A stretch of DNA of 64,000 bases from assembly GCF_023150065.1 (NCBI RefSeq), contig NZ_JAKLLN010000020.1:1-64000 (forward strand), in the 5' to 3' direction. The position numbers and the translations under genes are program-made. A model generated the notes under the pieces. That model was not told the DNA's origin. It did not search any database and was given only the letters and a program-made list of their open reading frames with translations. Shown here in pieces: positions 17,513-27,272 of the stretch. Position 1 is the first letter of the stretch. Every line of letters begins with the position of its first letter. Source of the stretch: Zoogloea sp. GTDB lineage: Bacteria; Pseudomonadota; Gammaproteobacteria; Burkholderiales; Rhodocyclaceae.

Positions 17513-18280
17513 TCAGGCCCGGGCGACCTGGAAGGTGTCCACGACGCGGCCACTTTCGACGCCTACCGGGCTCCAGGTGGATTCGACCACGTGGGTCCAG
17601 CCGTAGCGGTCGCGGCGGATCACGGTGGAGCAGCGGGTGCCGTAGCCCGGTGCCCGGATGAAGGCGCTGGAAAGCATCCGCTCCCAGGCCAGGCTCACCC
17701 CGGTGCGGGGCAGTTCGGCATCGGCCGCGGGGCGGTCATCACGCAGGAGTTCGGCCAGGGGGGTGTCGTCGGGCAGGGCACGCAGGGCACGGGCGAGGCG
17801 TGACTTGCCCGCCAGTACCTTCGGCCATGGCGTGTCGAGGAGGTGGTTGGACAGGGCGTATAGGCCGGGCTCGAGATGCCGGGCGCTGCCGGTTTCGCTT
17901 TCGTAGATGCCGAGGCTGTCCCCGTCGCTGAGCAGCAGGTTGAAGCCGTTGTAGCGCGGGCCTTCCGCCGTCAGGCGGGCCAGGGCGGCATCGGTGGACT
18001 CGGTGCCCGCCAGAAAATCGGCTACCAGGGCGCCCCGCGAGGGGGCATCCGGACGCTGGCGGGCCGGGTCGCGGAAATTGGTGAGGCCGGCAAAGCGGCC
18101 ATTGCGGCTCAGGCCGAGCCAGGTGCCGCCCGCCTCCAGATCACGGCCGGCGAAGACGCCCGGCCGATCTGCCCACCAGCCGGCTTCTGCCGTGGCGCGG
18201 GCGAAGAACTCGTCCCGGTTGGCAGCCACGACCAGCGGGTAATCCGGATGGGCGCGCCAAGCGAGCAGGATCAGGCACAT
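17513..18280 (-). CDS. NRDE/TANGO2 family protein
   Basis: MCLILLAWRAHPDYPLVVAANRDEFFARATAEAGWW. Confidence 0.92.
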   Translation of the reverse strand: MCLILLAWRAHPDYPLVVAANRDEFFARATAEAGWWADRPGVFAGRDLEAGGTWLGLSRNGRFAGLTNFRDPARQRPDAPSRGALVADFLAGTESTDAALARLTAEGPRYNGFNLLLSDGDSLGIYESETGSARHLEPGLYALSNHLLDTPWPKVLAGKSRLARALRALPDDTPLAELLRDDRPAADAELPRTGVSLAWERMLSSAFIRAPGYGTRCSTVIRRDRYGWTHVVESTWSPVGVESGRVVDTFQVARA

Positions 18281-18561
18281 GCGACGAAGCGTTCGGTGTG
18301 GCGACGTCCACCGTCTTCAAGAAAGCGCATCAGGCCGTGGCGCTCAATGGCCTGCTCCAGTGCGGCGTCGAAGGCGGGGGCATCCAGCACGTTCTCGTAG
18401 ATCTCCATCCAGGTCCAGGGGTCGTCGGCCTTGCGCAGGAAGCGTCCTGCGATGCCTGTCGATGCCTGGATTTCGGCCTGGAGGTTATACAAGCCCCGGG
18501 CCAGATCGGCCTCCATGCCGATCCGGACCGGGTAGTAGATGAAGTAGTGGGAGGGGCTCAA
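18271..18561 (-). CDS. DUF4936-like small protein
   Basis: MSPSHYFIYYPVRIGMEADLARGLYNLQAEIQASTGIAGRFLRKADDPWTWMEIYENV; overlaps the NRDE gene. Confidence 0.7.
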   Translation of the reverse strand: MSPSHYFIYYPVRIGMEADLARGLYNLQAEIQASTGIAGRFLRKADDPWTWMEIYENVLDAPAFDAALEQAIERHGLMRFLEDGGRRHTERFVACA

Positions 18562-18573
18562 GGTTGGGTGTGC

Positions 18574-19605
18574 TCAGGCGAGGGCGTAGGGCAGGGGGAG
18601 AAAGCTCACCGCAGGGCCGCCGGTGCTGCCGAGATGCACTTCGGTGGATTCGGCGCTGGATGTCTGCAGGACCACGAGAGCATCGAAACCGCCGGCCGGC
18701 GCGGGCGCCGCGATGACCACCTTGCCGGCCGACTGCTCACCGAACTCGGGGGAGAACACGTCGGTGCCGGCAACCGGCAGTTCGGTGGCATCCGTATGCA
18801 CGCGGAACATGCGCTTCTTGAGCTTGCCCAGATAATGGGTGCGGGCCACGATCTCCTGGCCGGGGTAGCAGCCCTTGTTGAAGCTGACACCGCCGATCAG
18901 ATCGAAGTTGAGCATCTGGGCGACAAACTCTTCCTGCACCGGCAGGGTGACGGTGGGCAGGCCCTGGCTGATGTCCAGCCAGTGCCAGGCTGCCGTGCCG
19001 GCCGGCGCAGCGCCTGCAGCCACGAACTTGCCCCACAGGGCCACGGCTTCGGAGATCGGTGCCGAGATCAGGAAGCGGGCGCCATCCAGGCGCACCACCG
19101 TTGCCACGCCGGAGGCCGTTGCCCGGGGGGCGCCCGGAATGTGCAGCCCGGCAGCCTCAAGGGCGGCGCCGGCCTGGGGGCCGGCAAGGCCGATCAGGAC
19201 GCTGTCGCCGCTGTCGTCCATCAGGCGGACCTTGGAGCGCAGCACGTACATGGACAGCTTCTTGAGCATGGCCGCGTGGATGTCGGCGGACAGCGTCAGC
19301 AGGTAATCGCCTGCCTCGCGCCACAGCACGATGCTGGCCAGCATGCGCCCCTTGGGGCTGTTGAAGCTGGTCAGCTGGGCCTCGTTGGAGCCGAGCTTCT
19401 TCACGTCGTTGGAGAACAGGTTGTGCAGGAAGACGCTGGCGTCTTCACCGGTGGCGCGGATCGCACCGAGGTGCACGAGAGGAACCAGCACGGTTCCCTG
19501 GGCCGCGAGCGTCACATCCTGCCGCTCGTCGTCATTGAACTTGACGGAGTTGTCCAAAAACTTCGCGCCGTTGGCGCCGAGATGGGATTGCCAAGTTGCA
19601 TTCAT
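18574..19605 (-). CDS. ygfZ: Folate-binding protein YgfZ / tRNA-modifying GcvT-like
   Basis: GVSFNKGCYPGQEIVARTHYLGKLKKRMFRV signature; start MNATWQSHLGANG. Confidence 0.92.
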   Translation of the reverse strand: MNATWQSHLGANGAKFLDNSVKFNDDERQDVTLAAQGTVLVPLVHLGAIRATGEDASVFLHNLFSNDVKKLGSNEAQLTSFNSPKGRMLASIVLWREAGDYLLTLSADIHAAMLKKLSMYVLRSKVRLMDDSGDSVLIGLAGPQAGAALEAAGLHIPGAPRATASGVATVVRLDGARFLISAPISEAVALWGKFVAAGAAPAGTAAWHWLDISQGLPTVTLPVQEEFVAQMLNFDLIGGVSFNKGCYPGQEIVARTHYLGKLKKRMFRVHTDATELPVAGTDVFSPEFGEQSAGKVVIAAPAPAGGFDALVVLQTSSAESTEVHLGSTGGPAVSFLPLPYALA

Positions 19606-19775
19606 CAGTCGTGTCCTGTCGCAAAAACGAGTCTTGAAGCGGTTTGCGCTATTATAGGGCGTTGCCGCGCGGGGGCTGGCCAATCAATTGAAGCAAGAAT
19701 CAAGCCCCTGGTTTTTGCCGGATCTTCCTCCTTTCTTCACCTCTTTCGTTCCTCCCGAAAGCGCCAAGTTCCCCG

Positions 19776-20777
19776 ATGAAGCGCCTGTTTTTTCGTGTTT
19801 TTGTTGTTGCGCTGATGGGCGTCCTTGCTGCAGTCGCCGGCCTTGTGTGGTTTGCCCTCAGTCCGGTGGGTTTGCGACAAAGTCCGCTGGATTTCACCAT
19901 CGAGCCTGGCTCCGGCATGCGTCAGGTGGCGCGCCAGCTCACGGAAGCCGGTATCGACACCTGGCCCCCGGCACTGGTGTTCCTCGCAAGGGTGACGCGC
20001 CAGGCCAACGGGATCAAGGCCGGAAGCTATGAGGTCGAGGCCGGGGTCACACCGCTGGCCTTGCTCAACATGCTGACCCGTGGTGATGTCAGTCAGGCCG
20101 AGCTGGCCCTCATCGAGGGCTGGAACTTCCGTCAGTTCCGTGCGGCCCTGGATCGCCACCCGGATCTGCGCCATGACAGCGCAGGCCTGTCCGATGGCGA
20201 GCTGCTGGCGCGCATCGGCGCCGACGCATCCCACCCTGAAGGTCAGTTCTTTCCCGACACCTATCTGTTCTCCCGCCGCAGCAGTGATCTGGAGGTGTTG
20301 CGGCGCGCCCACCGCCAGCAGCAGAAGATCCTGCAGCGGGAGTGGGACAAGCGCGCCGAGGGGCTGCCTTACCCGACGCCTTACGAAGCCTTGATCATGG
20401 CGTCCATTGTCGAAAAGGAAACCGGCCAGGCCGCCGACCGGCCAATGGTGGCCTCGGTTTTCGTCAACCGCCTGCGCAGCGGCATGCTGTTGCAGACCGA
20501 CCCCACCGTGATCTATGGCCTCGGCCCGGCCTTCGATGGCAACCTGCGCAAGCGTGACCTTCAAACCGATACGCCCTACAACACCTATACCCGGCCCGGA
20601 TTGCCGCCCACCCCGATCTCCATGCCCGGCGTCGCCGCCCTCAGGGCAGCGCTCAATCCGCCCAGTACCGACTATCTCTACTTCGTGGCCCGGGGAGACG
20701 GCTCCAGCGCCTTCTCCCGGACCCTGACCGAACACAACCGGGCCGTCGCCCGCTACATCCGGAAACAAGCACCGTGA
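19776..20777 (+). CDS. mltG: Endolytic murein transglycosylase
   Basis: [51 protein letters not shown]. Confidence 0.96.
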   Translation: MKRLFFRVFVVALMGVLAAVAGLVWFALSPVGLRQSPLDFTIEPGSGMRQVARQLTEAGIDTWPPALVFLARVTRQANGIKAGSYEVEAGVTPLALLNMLTRGDVSQAELALIEGWNFRQFRAALDRHPDLRHDSAGLSDGELLARIGADASHPEGQFFPDTYLFSRRSSDLEVLRRAHRQQQKILQREWDKRAEGLPYPTPYEALIMASIVEKETGQAADRPMVASVFVNRLRSGMLLQTDPTVIYGLGPAFDGNLRKRDLQTDTPYNTYTRPGLPPTPISMPGVAALRAALNPPSTDYLYFVARGDGSSAFSRTLTEHNRAVARYIRKQAP

Positions 20778-21391
20778 AATCCCGCTTCATCACCTTTGAA
20801 GGCATCGATGGTGCCGGCAAGAGCAGCCAGATTGCGGCCGCCGTCGCCCTGATCCAGTCCCGAGGCATTCCCGTGGTGCAAACCCGGGAGCCGGGCGGTA
20901 CGCCTCTCGGGGAAAAGCTCCGTGAGCTCCTGCTCCACGAACCGATGCACCTCGAGACCGAAGCCCTGCTGATGTTCGCTGCCCGTCGCGAACATCTGGC
21001 TGCGCGCATCGAACCGGCCTTGTCGTCCGGCGCGTGGGTGGTCTCCGACCGTTTCACCGATGCCACCTACGCTTACCAGGTGGGCGGGCGCGGGCTGGAT
21101 GAAAAACGCTTTGCCACCCTGGAAAACTGGGTGCATCCTCATCTGCAGCCCGATCTGACACTGATTTTCGACCTCGATCCCCAGGTGGCGGCAAGCCGTC
21201 TGGCGGGTACGGGCAACGCCCCTGATCGTTTTGAACGGGAGCAGGCCGATTTCTTTGAGCGGGTGCGCAATGCCTACCTGCGCCGGGCTGCGGCAGACCC
21301 GGCGAGAGTCAAGGTGATCGATGCTGGGCAGCGCCCGGAAGAGATTCGCAAAGAACTTGAACAAATTATTCTAGAAAACTGTTTTCAATGA
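20774..21391 (+). CDS. tmk: Thymidylate kinase
   Basis: [51 protein letters not shown]; 4-bp overlap with mltG. Confidence 0.97.
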   Translation: MKSRFITFEGIDGAGKSSQIAAAVALIQSRGIPVVQTREPGGTPLGEKLRELLLHEPMHLETEALLMFAARREHLAARIEPALSSGAWVVSDRFTDATYAYQVGGRGLDEKRFATLENWVHPHLQPDLTLIFDLDPQVAASRLAGTGNAPDRFEREQADFFERVRNAYLRRAAADPARVKVIDAGQRPEEIRKELEQIILENCFQ

Positions 21392-22449
21392 TCTTTGAAT
21401 GGCAATCCGGCTTGTGGGCCCGGGTGCTCGACAGCGCTGGCCGCATGCCCCATGCCCTGCTTTTTGCCGGTCCGGCAGGCGGGGGCAAGCGCATTTTTGC
21501 CGAGGCCCTGGCTGCCCGTATCCTGTGCCTGCGTCCTGGTGCGGATGGGCATGCCTGTGGGCAATGCGAGGATTGCCAGTGGCGTCTGGCCGGGAATCAT
21601 CCGGACCTGCTCCGGGTGATTCCCGAAGCCGATCAGGAAGATCGGGCCGATGCCTCCACCGAGAAACCCGAAGGGGGCAAAGCCGCCAGCCGGCAGATCG
21701 TGATCGACCAGATCCGCGCTCTTCAACAGGCCCTGACCACGGGCGGGCACCGGGGCAGTCAGCGAGTGGTGATCGTCGACCCGGCCGACGCAATGAATAT
21801 CTTTACGGCCAACGCACTTCTTAAACTGCTTGAAGAACCAACGACAAGCACCCTGTTTTTATTGATTTCCTCTGCGCAAAAACGTCTGCTGCCGACCATC
21901 CGCAGCCGTTGCCAGACCTGGGCCTTTCCGCGCCCTCCGGCCGAGCAGGCGGCCCGCTGGCTCGCCGGGCGCAGGCTTCCGGATGCCCCCGCATTGCTGG
22001 CCTTCTGCGGTGGTATGCCCCTGGCTGCTGCCGCGCTGGCTGAAGGCGGCGGTGCCGCCGCCCGGCGACGTTTCGCCGACGAGATCTCGACACTGCAGGG
22101 CAAGGCCGCCCTGCGTCTTGCCGGCGAGTGGGAGAGTTGGCTGAAGGGCAAGGATGCCCTGGCCAGCGGGTTCGACATGCCGACCCTGGTGAGCTGGATG
22201 CAGCGCTGGGTAGCCGACCTGGTCAGCCTGAGGCTGGGCGGGCCGGTGCGTTTCTTCCCCGATCGGGAGGACGTGCTGAGAAGCCTGGCCGGGCGCCTGT
22301 CCGTGGATGCCGCCCTTGGCTGCTACAATGAAATCACTCAGTCGCGCCGGGTCTCGCAGCACCCTCTCAATGCCCGGCTTTTCTTGGAAGACATGCTCTT
22401 GCGGTACGCCCGAAGCCTTCAGGCTGCCGCACCGGCGGTGCGTAAATGA
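21388..22449 (+). CDS. holB: DNA polymerase III subunit delta'
   Basis: [63 protein letters not shown]. Confidence 0.95.
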   Translation: MIFEWQSGLWARVLDSAGRMPHALLFAGPAGGGKRIFAEALAARILCLRPGADGHACGQCEDCQWRLAGNHPDLLRVIPEADQEDRADASTEKPEGGKAASRQIVIDQIRALQQALTTGGHRGSQRVVIVDPADAMNIFTANALLKLLEEPTTSTLFLLISSAQKRLLPTIRSRCQTWAFPRPPAEQAARWLAGRRLPDAPALLAFCGGMPLAAAALAEGGGAAARRRFADEISTLQGKAALRLAGEWESWLKGKDALASGFDMPTLVSWMQRWVADLVSLRLGGPVRFFPDREDVLRSLAGRLSVDAALGCYNEITQSRRVSQHPLNARLFLEDMLLRYARSLQAAAPAVRK

Positions 22450-22814
22450 ATGATCCTGTAAGACGATCGACGATGGCGCGCCCCAGCGTCCTGTCCCTGA
22501 ACATCAGTTCAAAATCAGCGCTTTATGCTGCGTATATGCCGTTCATCAAGAACGGCGGGCTGTTTATTCCCACCGCCCGGATCTACAAGCTCGGTGACGA
22601 GATCTTCATGATCCTGCAGATCATGGACGACCCCACCAAGCACCCCGTTGCCGGAACCGTTGCGTGGATCACCCCCGCGGGTGCCCAGGGCAACAAGACC
22701 CAGGGCATCGGAGTCCAGTTCGGCGGAGACGAAGCAGGGCAGGTGCTGCGCAACCAGATCGAGCAGATTCTTGCCGGCCACCTGGGTTCGTCCCGTCCAA
22801 CCCACACCATCTGA
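22446..22814 (+). CDS. PilZ domain protein (type IV pilus type)
   Basis: ALYAAYMPFIKNGGLFIPTARIYKLGDEIFMILQIMDDPTKHPVAGTVAWITPAG...GIGVQF. Confidence 0.9.
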   Translation: MNDPVRRSTMARPSVLSLNISSKSALYAAYMPFIKNGGLFIPTARIYKLGDEIFMILQIMDDPTKHPVAGTVAWITPAGAQGNKTQGIGVQFGGDEAGQVLRNQIEQILAGHLGSSRPTHTI

Positions 22815-22831
22815 TTCACCGGCACCAATCA

Positions 22832-23605
22832 ATGCTCGTCGATTCCCATTGCCATCTCGATTTTCCGGACCTGATTGAAAACGAAACCGCCGTTCTCGAG
22901 CGGATGGCCGAAAACGGGGTAACCCACGCCCTGTGCGTCAGCGTCAAGCTGGAAACCCTGCCCGCCGTCATCGGCCTGGCCGAACGTCACACCAACCTGT
23001 TTGCATCGGTGGGAGTGCATCCGGACAACGCCGATTGTGACGAGCCCGACGAGGCAAGGCTCCTTGAACTTGCGGCCCATCCCAAAGTGGTTGCCATTGG
23101 TGAAACCGGGCTGGATTATTACTGGCACAAGGACTCCCCCGAATGGCAGCGTGACCGGTTCCGGACGCATATCCGTGCTGCGCGGCGCTGTGCCAAGCCG
23201 TTGATCATCCACACCCGGGAGTCCGCTGCCGACACCATCCGCCTGATGCGTGAAGAGCGTGCCGGTGAGCCTGGTGGGGTGATGCACTGCTTTACCGAAA
23301 CTCGCGAAGTGGCAGAGCAGGCACTGGATCTGGGTTTCTACATCTCTTTCTCGGGTATCGTCAGCTTCAAGAATGCCGAGGCCTTGCGTGACGTTGCACG
23401 CTTCGTGCCCGCCGATCGCCTGCTTGTGGAGACCGACTCCCCCTATCTCGCACCCATGCCTTTCCGCGGAAAAACCAATCAGCCTGCCTATGTCCGACAC
23501 GTGGCCCAGGCGATTGCCGACGCACGGGGAGAAAGCCTGGCCACCGTGGCCGAGGCCACGACCTGCAATTTCTTTCGACTGTTCAAGGACGCACGCCCCT
23601 CATGA
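22832..23605 (+). CDS. TatD family hydrolase
   Basis: MLVDSHCHLDFPDL, VGVHPDNADCDEP, AIGETGLDYYWHKDSPEWQRDRFRTHI, VETDSPYLAPMPFRGKTNQP. Confidence 0.95.
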   Translation: MLVDSHCHLDFPDLIENETAVLERMAENGVTHALCVSVKLETLPAVIGLAERHTNLFASVGVHPDNADCDEPDEARLLELAAHPKVVAIGETGLDYYWHKDSPEWQRDRFRTHIRAARRCAKPLIIHTRESAADTIRLMREERAGEPGGVMHCFTETREVAEQALDLGFYISFSGIVSFKNAEALRDVARFVPADRLLVETDSPYLAPMPFRGKTNQPAYVRHVAQAIADARGESLATVAEATTCNFFRLFKDARPS

Positions 23606-24285
23606 AGCCCGTTGCGCAGATCTTTCGCCCCCGCACCCAAACACTTCTCGCCTTGCTGCTGGGCCTGCAGCTCTCCCTGCCTGTAGTGGCCGCGTCCCTG
23701 GACGACCTCCTGAATGCCGCCAAGATGGGTGATGCCAAGGCGGTCGCGCAGCTGGTGTCTCAGGGGATGGACAGCAACTCCACCGACCAGAACGGCAATA
23801 CCCTGCTCATTCTGGCTGCCCGCGAAGACCAACCCAGGGTGGTGGAAGCGCTCGTCAAACAGCGGGGCATCAAGCTCAACGCCCGCAATGCCGCTGGCGA
23901 CAGCGCCCTGATGCTGGCCAGCCTGAAGGGGCATGCCGAGGTGGTTCAGCTGCTCCTGGCGGCAGGGGCCGAATTTGATCACGACGGCTGGAATCCGCTG
24001 CTTTATGCGGCCTTCGAGGGGCGACTGCCGGTGGTGGAGCAGTTGCTGGCCAAGGGAGCAAACCCCAATGTGAAGGCTCCCAACCGCACGACGCCGCTGA
24101 TGTTTGCCGCGCGAAACGGCCATGAGGAGGTTGTGCTGCGTCTGCTCAAGGCCGGTGTGGATCTGGACTGGAAAAACGACCAGAACGAATCGGCAGAGAG
24201 CTGGGCCATCAAGAACCGCAACACGGACATTGCCGGGCTGATCCAGGCTGAACGCAAGGCCCGTGCCGCGGGGGCAGGCAAGTAG
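23602..24285 (+). CDS. Exported ankyrin repeat protein
   Basis: Signal peptide then ankyrin repeats (NGNTLLILAAREDQPRVVEALVKQ, AGDSALMLASLKGHAEVVQLLLAAG, WNPLLYAAFEGRLPVVEQLLAKGANPNV). Confidence 0.92.
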   Translation: MKPVAQIFRPRTQTLLALLLGLQLSLPVVAASLDDLLNAAKMGDAKAVAQLVSQGMDSNSTDQNGNTLLILAAREDQPRVVEALVKQRGIKLNARNAAGDSALMLASLKGHAEVVQLLLAAGAEFDHDGWNPLLYAAFEGRLPVVEQLLAKGANPNVKAPNRTTPLMFAARNGHEEVVLRLLKAGVDLDWKNDQNESAESWAIKNRNTDIAGLIQAERKARAAGAGK

Positions 24286-24312
24286 GCCTTGCCCAGCACC
24301 GGGTAAAGCGGA

Positions 24313-24492
24313 TCAGTAGTGACGCCCGTGGCCGAAGCGCCACGGCAGGGAAGGGGCAATGCGCCGGAACAGGGCGACCCCGACGAGGGCCAGGATGGCG
24401 GGAACCAGTGCCTGGCCGCCCTGGCCGCCGGCCAGCAGTACGCCGACAATGAGACCAACCAGCATCAGGGTGCGGCAGATGAGGCTTTCCAT
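24313..24492 (-). CDS. 59-aa hydrophobic membrane protein (below the ORF-track length cutoff)
   Basis: Manual reading MESLICRTLMLVGLIVGVLLAGGQGGQALVPAILALVGVALFRRIAPSLPWRFGHGRHY*. Confidence 0.6.
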   Translation of the reverse strand: MESLICRTLMLVGLIVGVLLAGGQGGQALVPAILALVGVALFRRIAPSLPWRFGHGRHY

Positions 24493-24590
24493 GATTGACT
24501 CCTTTTCAGAACGATTCGAGCCCGAGCGGGGCTGAAATGCATCACGACCAGGACTCGCCTTTGATTGTTGCCTGGCTCACCCTTCGATAA

Positions 24591-24606
24591 CTGTAATTAT
24601 ATACAG
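24591..24606. promoter_or_regulatory. LexA (SOS) box CTGTAATTATATACAG
   Basis: Exact CTGT-N8-ACAG with AT-rich spacer, 62 nt upstream of the tyrosine recombinase ATG (24669). Confidence 0.75.
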
Positions 24607-24668
24607 CACTCGACGTATGGCAAGCCCTGTCGGGTGAAAAATGCTGCCTGACGGGTAAACTCACGCCC

Positions 24669-25910
24669 ATGAAGGCGAAGAACCCCGACACCAGCGCTCC
24701 TCCCACCCCGCAAGGGCCTGTCCCTGTCCGCCCCCTGGACGAGCTGACGATCCCCCCTGAACTGGACGGGAAGAGCGGCGTTAACAGGGCCGACCCGGCC
24801 CGCCTGCAGATCACGGCGAACACGGACGCCGACGCGATCCGTTGTTTCCTGACCGAGTACGACCGTTCGCCCGGCACCTATCGCATCTACCAGCGGGAGT
24901 GCGAGCGCCTGCTGCTCTGGTCCCTGATCGACTGCGGCAAACCCTTGTCCAGCCTCAATCGCCAGGATTTCGAGGGCTATCTGAATTTTCTGGCGGATCC
25001 CCAGCCAGCCGCCTTGTGGTGCGGCCCCAAGGCGGAGCGCATCACCGAGCGCTGGCGTCCCTTTGTGGGCCCGCTCAGTGAGAGTGCGGTGCTCACGGCC
25101 ATGGCGGCCATCAATTCGCTGATGAGCTACCTGGTGGATGCCGGCTATCTGCTCGGCAATCCCCTTGGGCTGATCCGTCAGCGCCGGCGCAAGATGTCCG
25201 CCGAGGTAAGCGGCCCCCTGCGCGCCGTGGCCAGCACGGAAGAGGTCGACAAGATCGAGCGCTTCCTGGATACGCAGATGTGGCAGGCGGTGACCGACGC
25301 CATCGAAGCCATGCCGAAGGATGCCGAGCGAGGGCGTGACGAATACGAGCGGGCGCGCTTCATCGCGGCAACCCTCTACATGCTGGCGCCGCGTGCCGGT
25401 GAACTGGAGAGCCACCGCATGAACAGCTTTCGGGAAGAGCGTGGCCTGTGGTGGTGGTACGTGGTGGGGAAGGGGGGCAAGAAGGCCAAGGTGCCGGTGG
25501 CCGACGACATGCTCCAGGCCTTGATCCGCTATCGCAAGTATCTGGGCCTGACGGCCGTGCCGCGCCGGGATGATGAGACGCCGCTGCTGGTATCCGTCAA
25601 GAATGGAAGCCCGATCACGGCCCGCCGGCTCAATCAGATTCTGAAGAAGATTTTCAACGCCGCGGCTGACCTGCTGCCGGACGATGCCGAGCACAAGAAG
25701 GAGAAGCTGCGTGCCGCTTCCGCCCACTGGGGGCGCCACACAGGCATCACTGCCAAGCTGGACAGCGGCATCGACGAACGTTTCGTGCAGAAGGATGCCC
25801 GCCACACCGACGCCCGGACAACCCAGCGTTACATCCACGAAGAGGAAGAGCGCTGGCACGAAGAGGCCCAGAAGCAGCGCCTGCGCTGGACGGAAAAAAA
25901 GGCGGACTGA
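24669..25910 (+). CDS. Tyrosine recombinase/site-specific integrase
   Basis: LAPRAGELESHRM, SAHWGRHTGITAKL (HxxR), RHTDARTTQRYIHEEEE (H...Y): catalytic pattern present. Confidence 0.92.
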   Translation: MKAKNPDTSAPPTPQGPVPVRPLDELTIPPELDGKSGVNRADPARLQITANTDADAIRCFLTEYDRSPGTYRIYQRECERLLLWSLIDCGKPLSSLNRQDFEGYLNFLADPQPAALWCGPKAERITERWRPFVGPLSESAVLTAMAAINSLMSYLVDAGYLLGNPLGLIRQRRRKMSAEVSGPLRAVASTEEVDKIERFLDTQMWQAVTDAIEAMPKDAERGRDEYERARFIAATLYMLAPRAGELESHRMNSFREERGLWWWYVVGKGGKKAKVPVADDMLQALIRYRKYLGLTAVPRRDDETPLLVSVKNGSPITARRLNQILKKIFNAAADLLPDDAEHKKEKLRAASAHWGRHTGITAKLDSGIDERFVQKDARHTDARTTQRYIHEEEERWHEEAQKQRLRWTEKKAD

Positions 25911-25940
25911 ACATGCGGTAAGCCGTCGCCCCAAGATGGG

Positions 25941-25983
25941 GATCGTAAAATTCAATCCGTGCCAAACAATACGGATTACGACC
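25941..25983. repeat. Inverted repeat ATCCGT-N10-ACGGAT with outer TCGTAA/TTACGA half-elements; candidate KfrA operator or recombination site
   Basis: gATCGTAAaattcaATCCGTgccaaacaatACGGATTACGAcc read directly between integrase and kfrA-like gene. Confidence 0.5.
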
Positions 25984-26048
25984 GTACACGTATGCTATGG
26001 TTTCCAGGACACACTTTTGTGCAAACCTGGCAAACGAGGGCTTGATTG

Positions 26049-27089
26049 ATGGCACGCAGCAGCAGCGTCACCTTCGAGGCAGTCGAGCAGATCTGTTTTC
26101 AGCTGCTTTCCCTGGGCGAGAACCCGTCCTTCAACCTGGTCTATGCGGAGCTTGGCAACAAGGGCTCCAGCGAGATCGTCCAGCGTTACATCGATCAGTG
26201 GCGACGGGACACCGGCACGGCATTCTTTCGGCAACGCAGCGTGCCGGGCATGCCTGACGAGCTGGTGTCGTCCACCGACGGACTGATGGCGAAAGTGTGG
26301 TCGCTGGCCCTGCAGCATGCGGATCAGGTCTTCGCCAGCCAGCGCCAGCTCCTCGAGCAGGAGCAGGAGGCCGTGCTGGGGCGCCTCCAGGCCGCGCTTG
26401 ACCGAAACGCGCAGCTTGAGTCAGAGGCCACCCAGGCGGCAGCCCAGGTTGAAGCCCTGAATCTTGGTGTCCAGACCCGGGAAACCAGTATTGCTGACCT
26501 GCGCAATCAGGCCCTGGAGTTCCTGCGCCAGAGGGAAGGCCTTGAAAACCGGGTCAGGCAGCTCGAAGAGGCCGCCGAGGCCCGGGAGCAGAAGTTCACT
26601 GCCGAATCCGAGCGTCTGAGCCGCCTGCTTCAGAACGACCGGGATCGCTACAACGCATCCCTGAAGGAGGAGCAGGACCGCAGCGCCCTGGACCGGGAGC
26701 TGCTGATGAAGCAGATTGATCAGGCGCGCCAGGAGAAGCTCGCCGAAATCACCACCATGCGCCAGCAGCTTGCCAACCGCGAGGATCGGGAAGCCCGACA
26801 GCGGGAGCAGACCGAAGAAGCCAAGGCGGGCCTGCGGGAGGCGGTATCCCGTGCCCGCCAGATCGAGACCTCCCTGGCGGCAGCCGAGGGGCGGATCGAA
26901 CGTCTGCAGGTCCAGCTCAAGACGGCCAGCGAGGCCGCCCACGGCAAGGAGTCTGCCGTTGCCGCAGCAGAAGCGAGAGCCCGTGCGGTGGAGGAGGTTC
27001 GACTGGCTGAAACCGTAAGGGCCCAGCGGGCCGAAGCGGCGCTGGCTGAAGCCCTGGCTGAACTGGGGATGCTCAAGAAGAAGAACTGA
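26049..27089 (+). CDS. KfrA-like DNA-binding protein with N-terminal KfrA domain and long coiled coil
   Basis: SVTFEAVEQICFQLLSLGENPSFNLVYAELGNKGSSEIVQRYIDQWRRD, followed by a long E/R/Q/A-rich coiled coil. Confidence 0.85.
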   Translation: MARSSSVTFEAVEQICFQLLSLGENPSFNLVYAELGNKGSSEIVQRYIDQWRRDTGTAFFRQRSVPGMPDELVSSTDGLMAKVWSLALQHADQVFASQRQLLEQEQEAVLGRLQAALDRNAQLESEATQAAAQVEALNLGVQTRETSIADLRNQALEFLRQREGLENRVRQLEEAAEAREQKFTAESERLSRLLQNDRDRYNASLKEEQDRSALDRELLMKQIDQARQEKLAEITTMRQQLANREDREARQREQTEEAKAGLREAVSRARQIETSLAAAEGRIERLQVQLKTASEAAHGKESAVAAAEARARAVEEVRLAETVRAQRAEAALAEALAELGMLKKKN

Positions 27090-27176
27090 AGCAGGCAGGA
27101 AAGAGGAAGAGACCGCAATCAGGTCAGGATTTTATTTTTTATTCAAATAGAAGAGGGGCTTTTCTGGTGTATTTAT

Positions 27177-27210
27177 TTAACTTCTGAAAACAGTAATTTT
27201 CAGAAGTTAA
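27177..27210. repeat. Perfect 14-bp inverted repeat TTAACTTCTGAAAA-cagtaa-TTTTCAGAAGTTAA
   Basis: Read directly, within an AT-rich ~150 bp island between convergent genes. Confidence 0.85.
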
Positions 27211-27272
27211 TGTTTGTCGTTGTTTTATTGAGCAAATATTGATTATTTTTAATAAATTTAAAGGCTTAAAGA

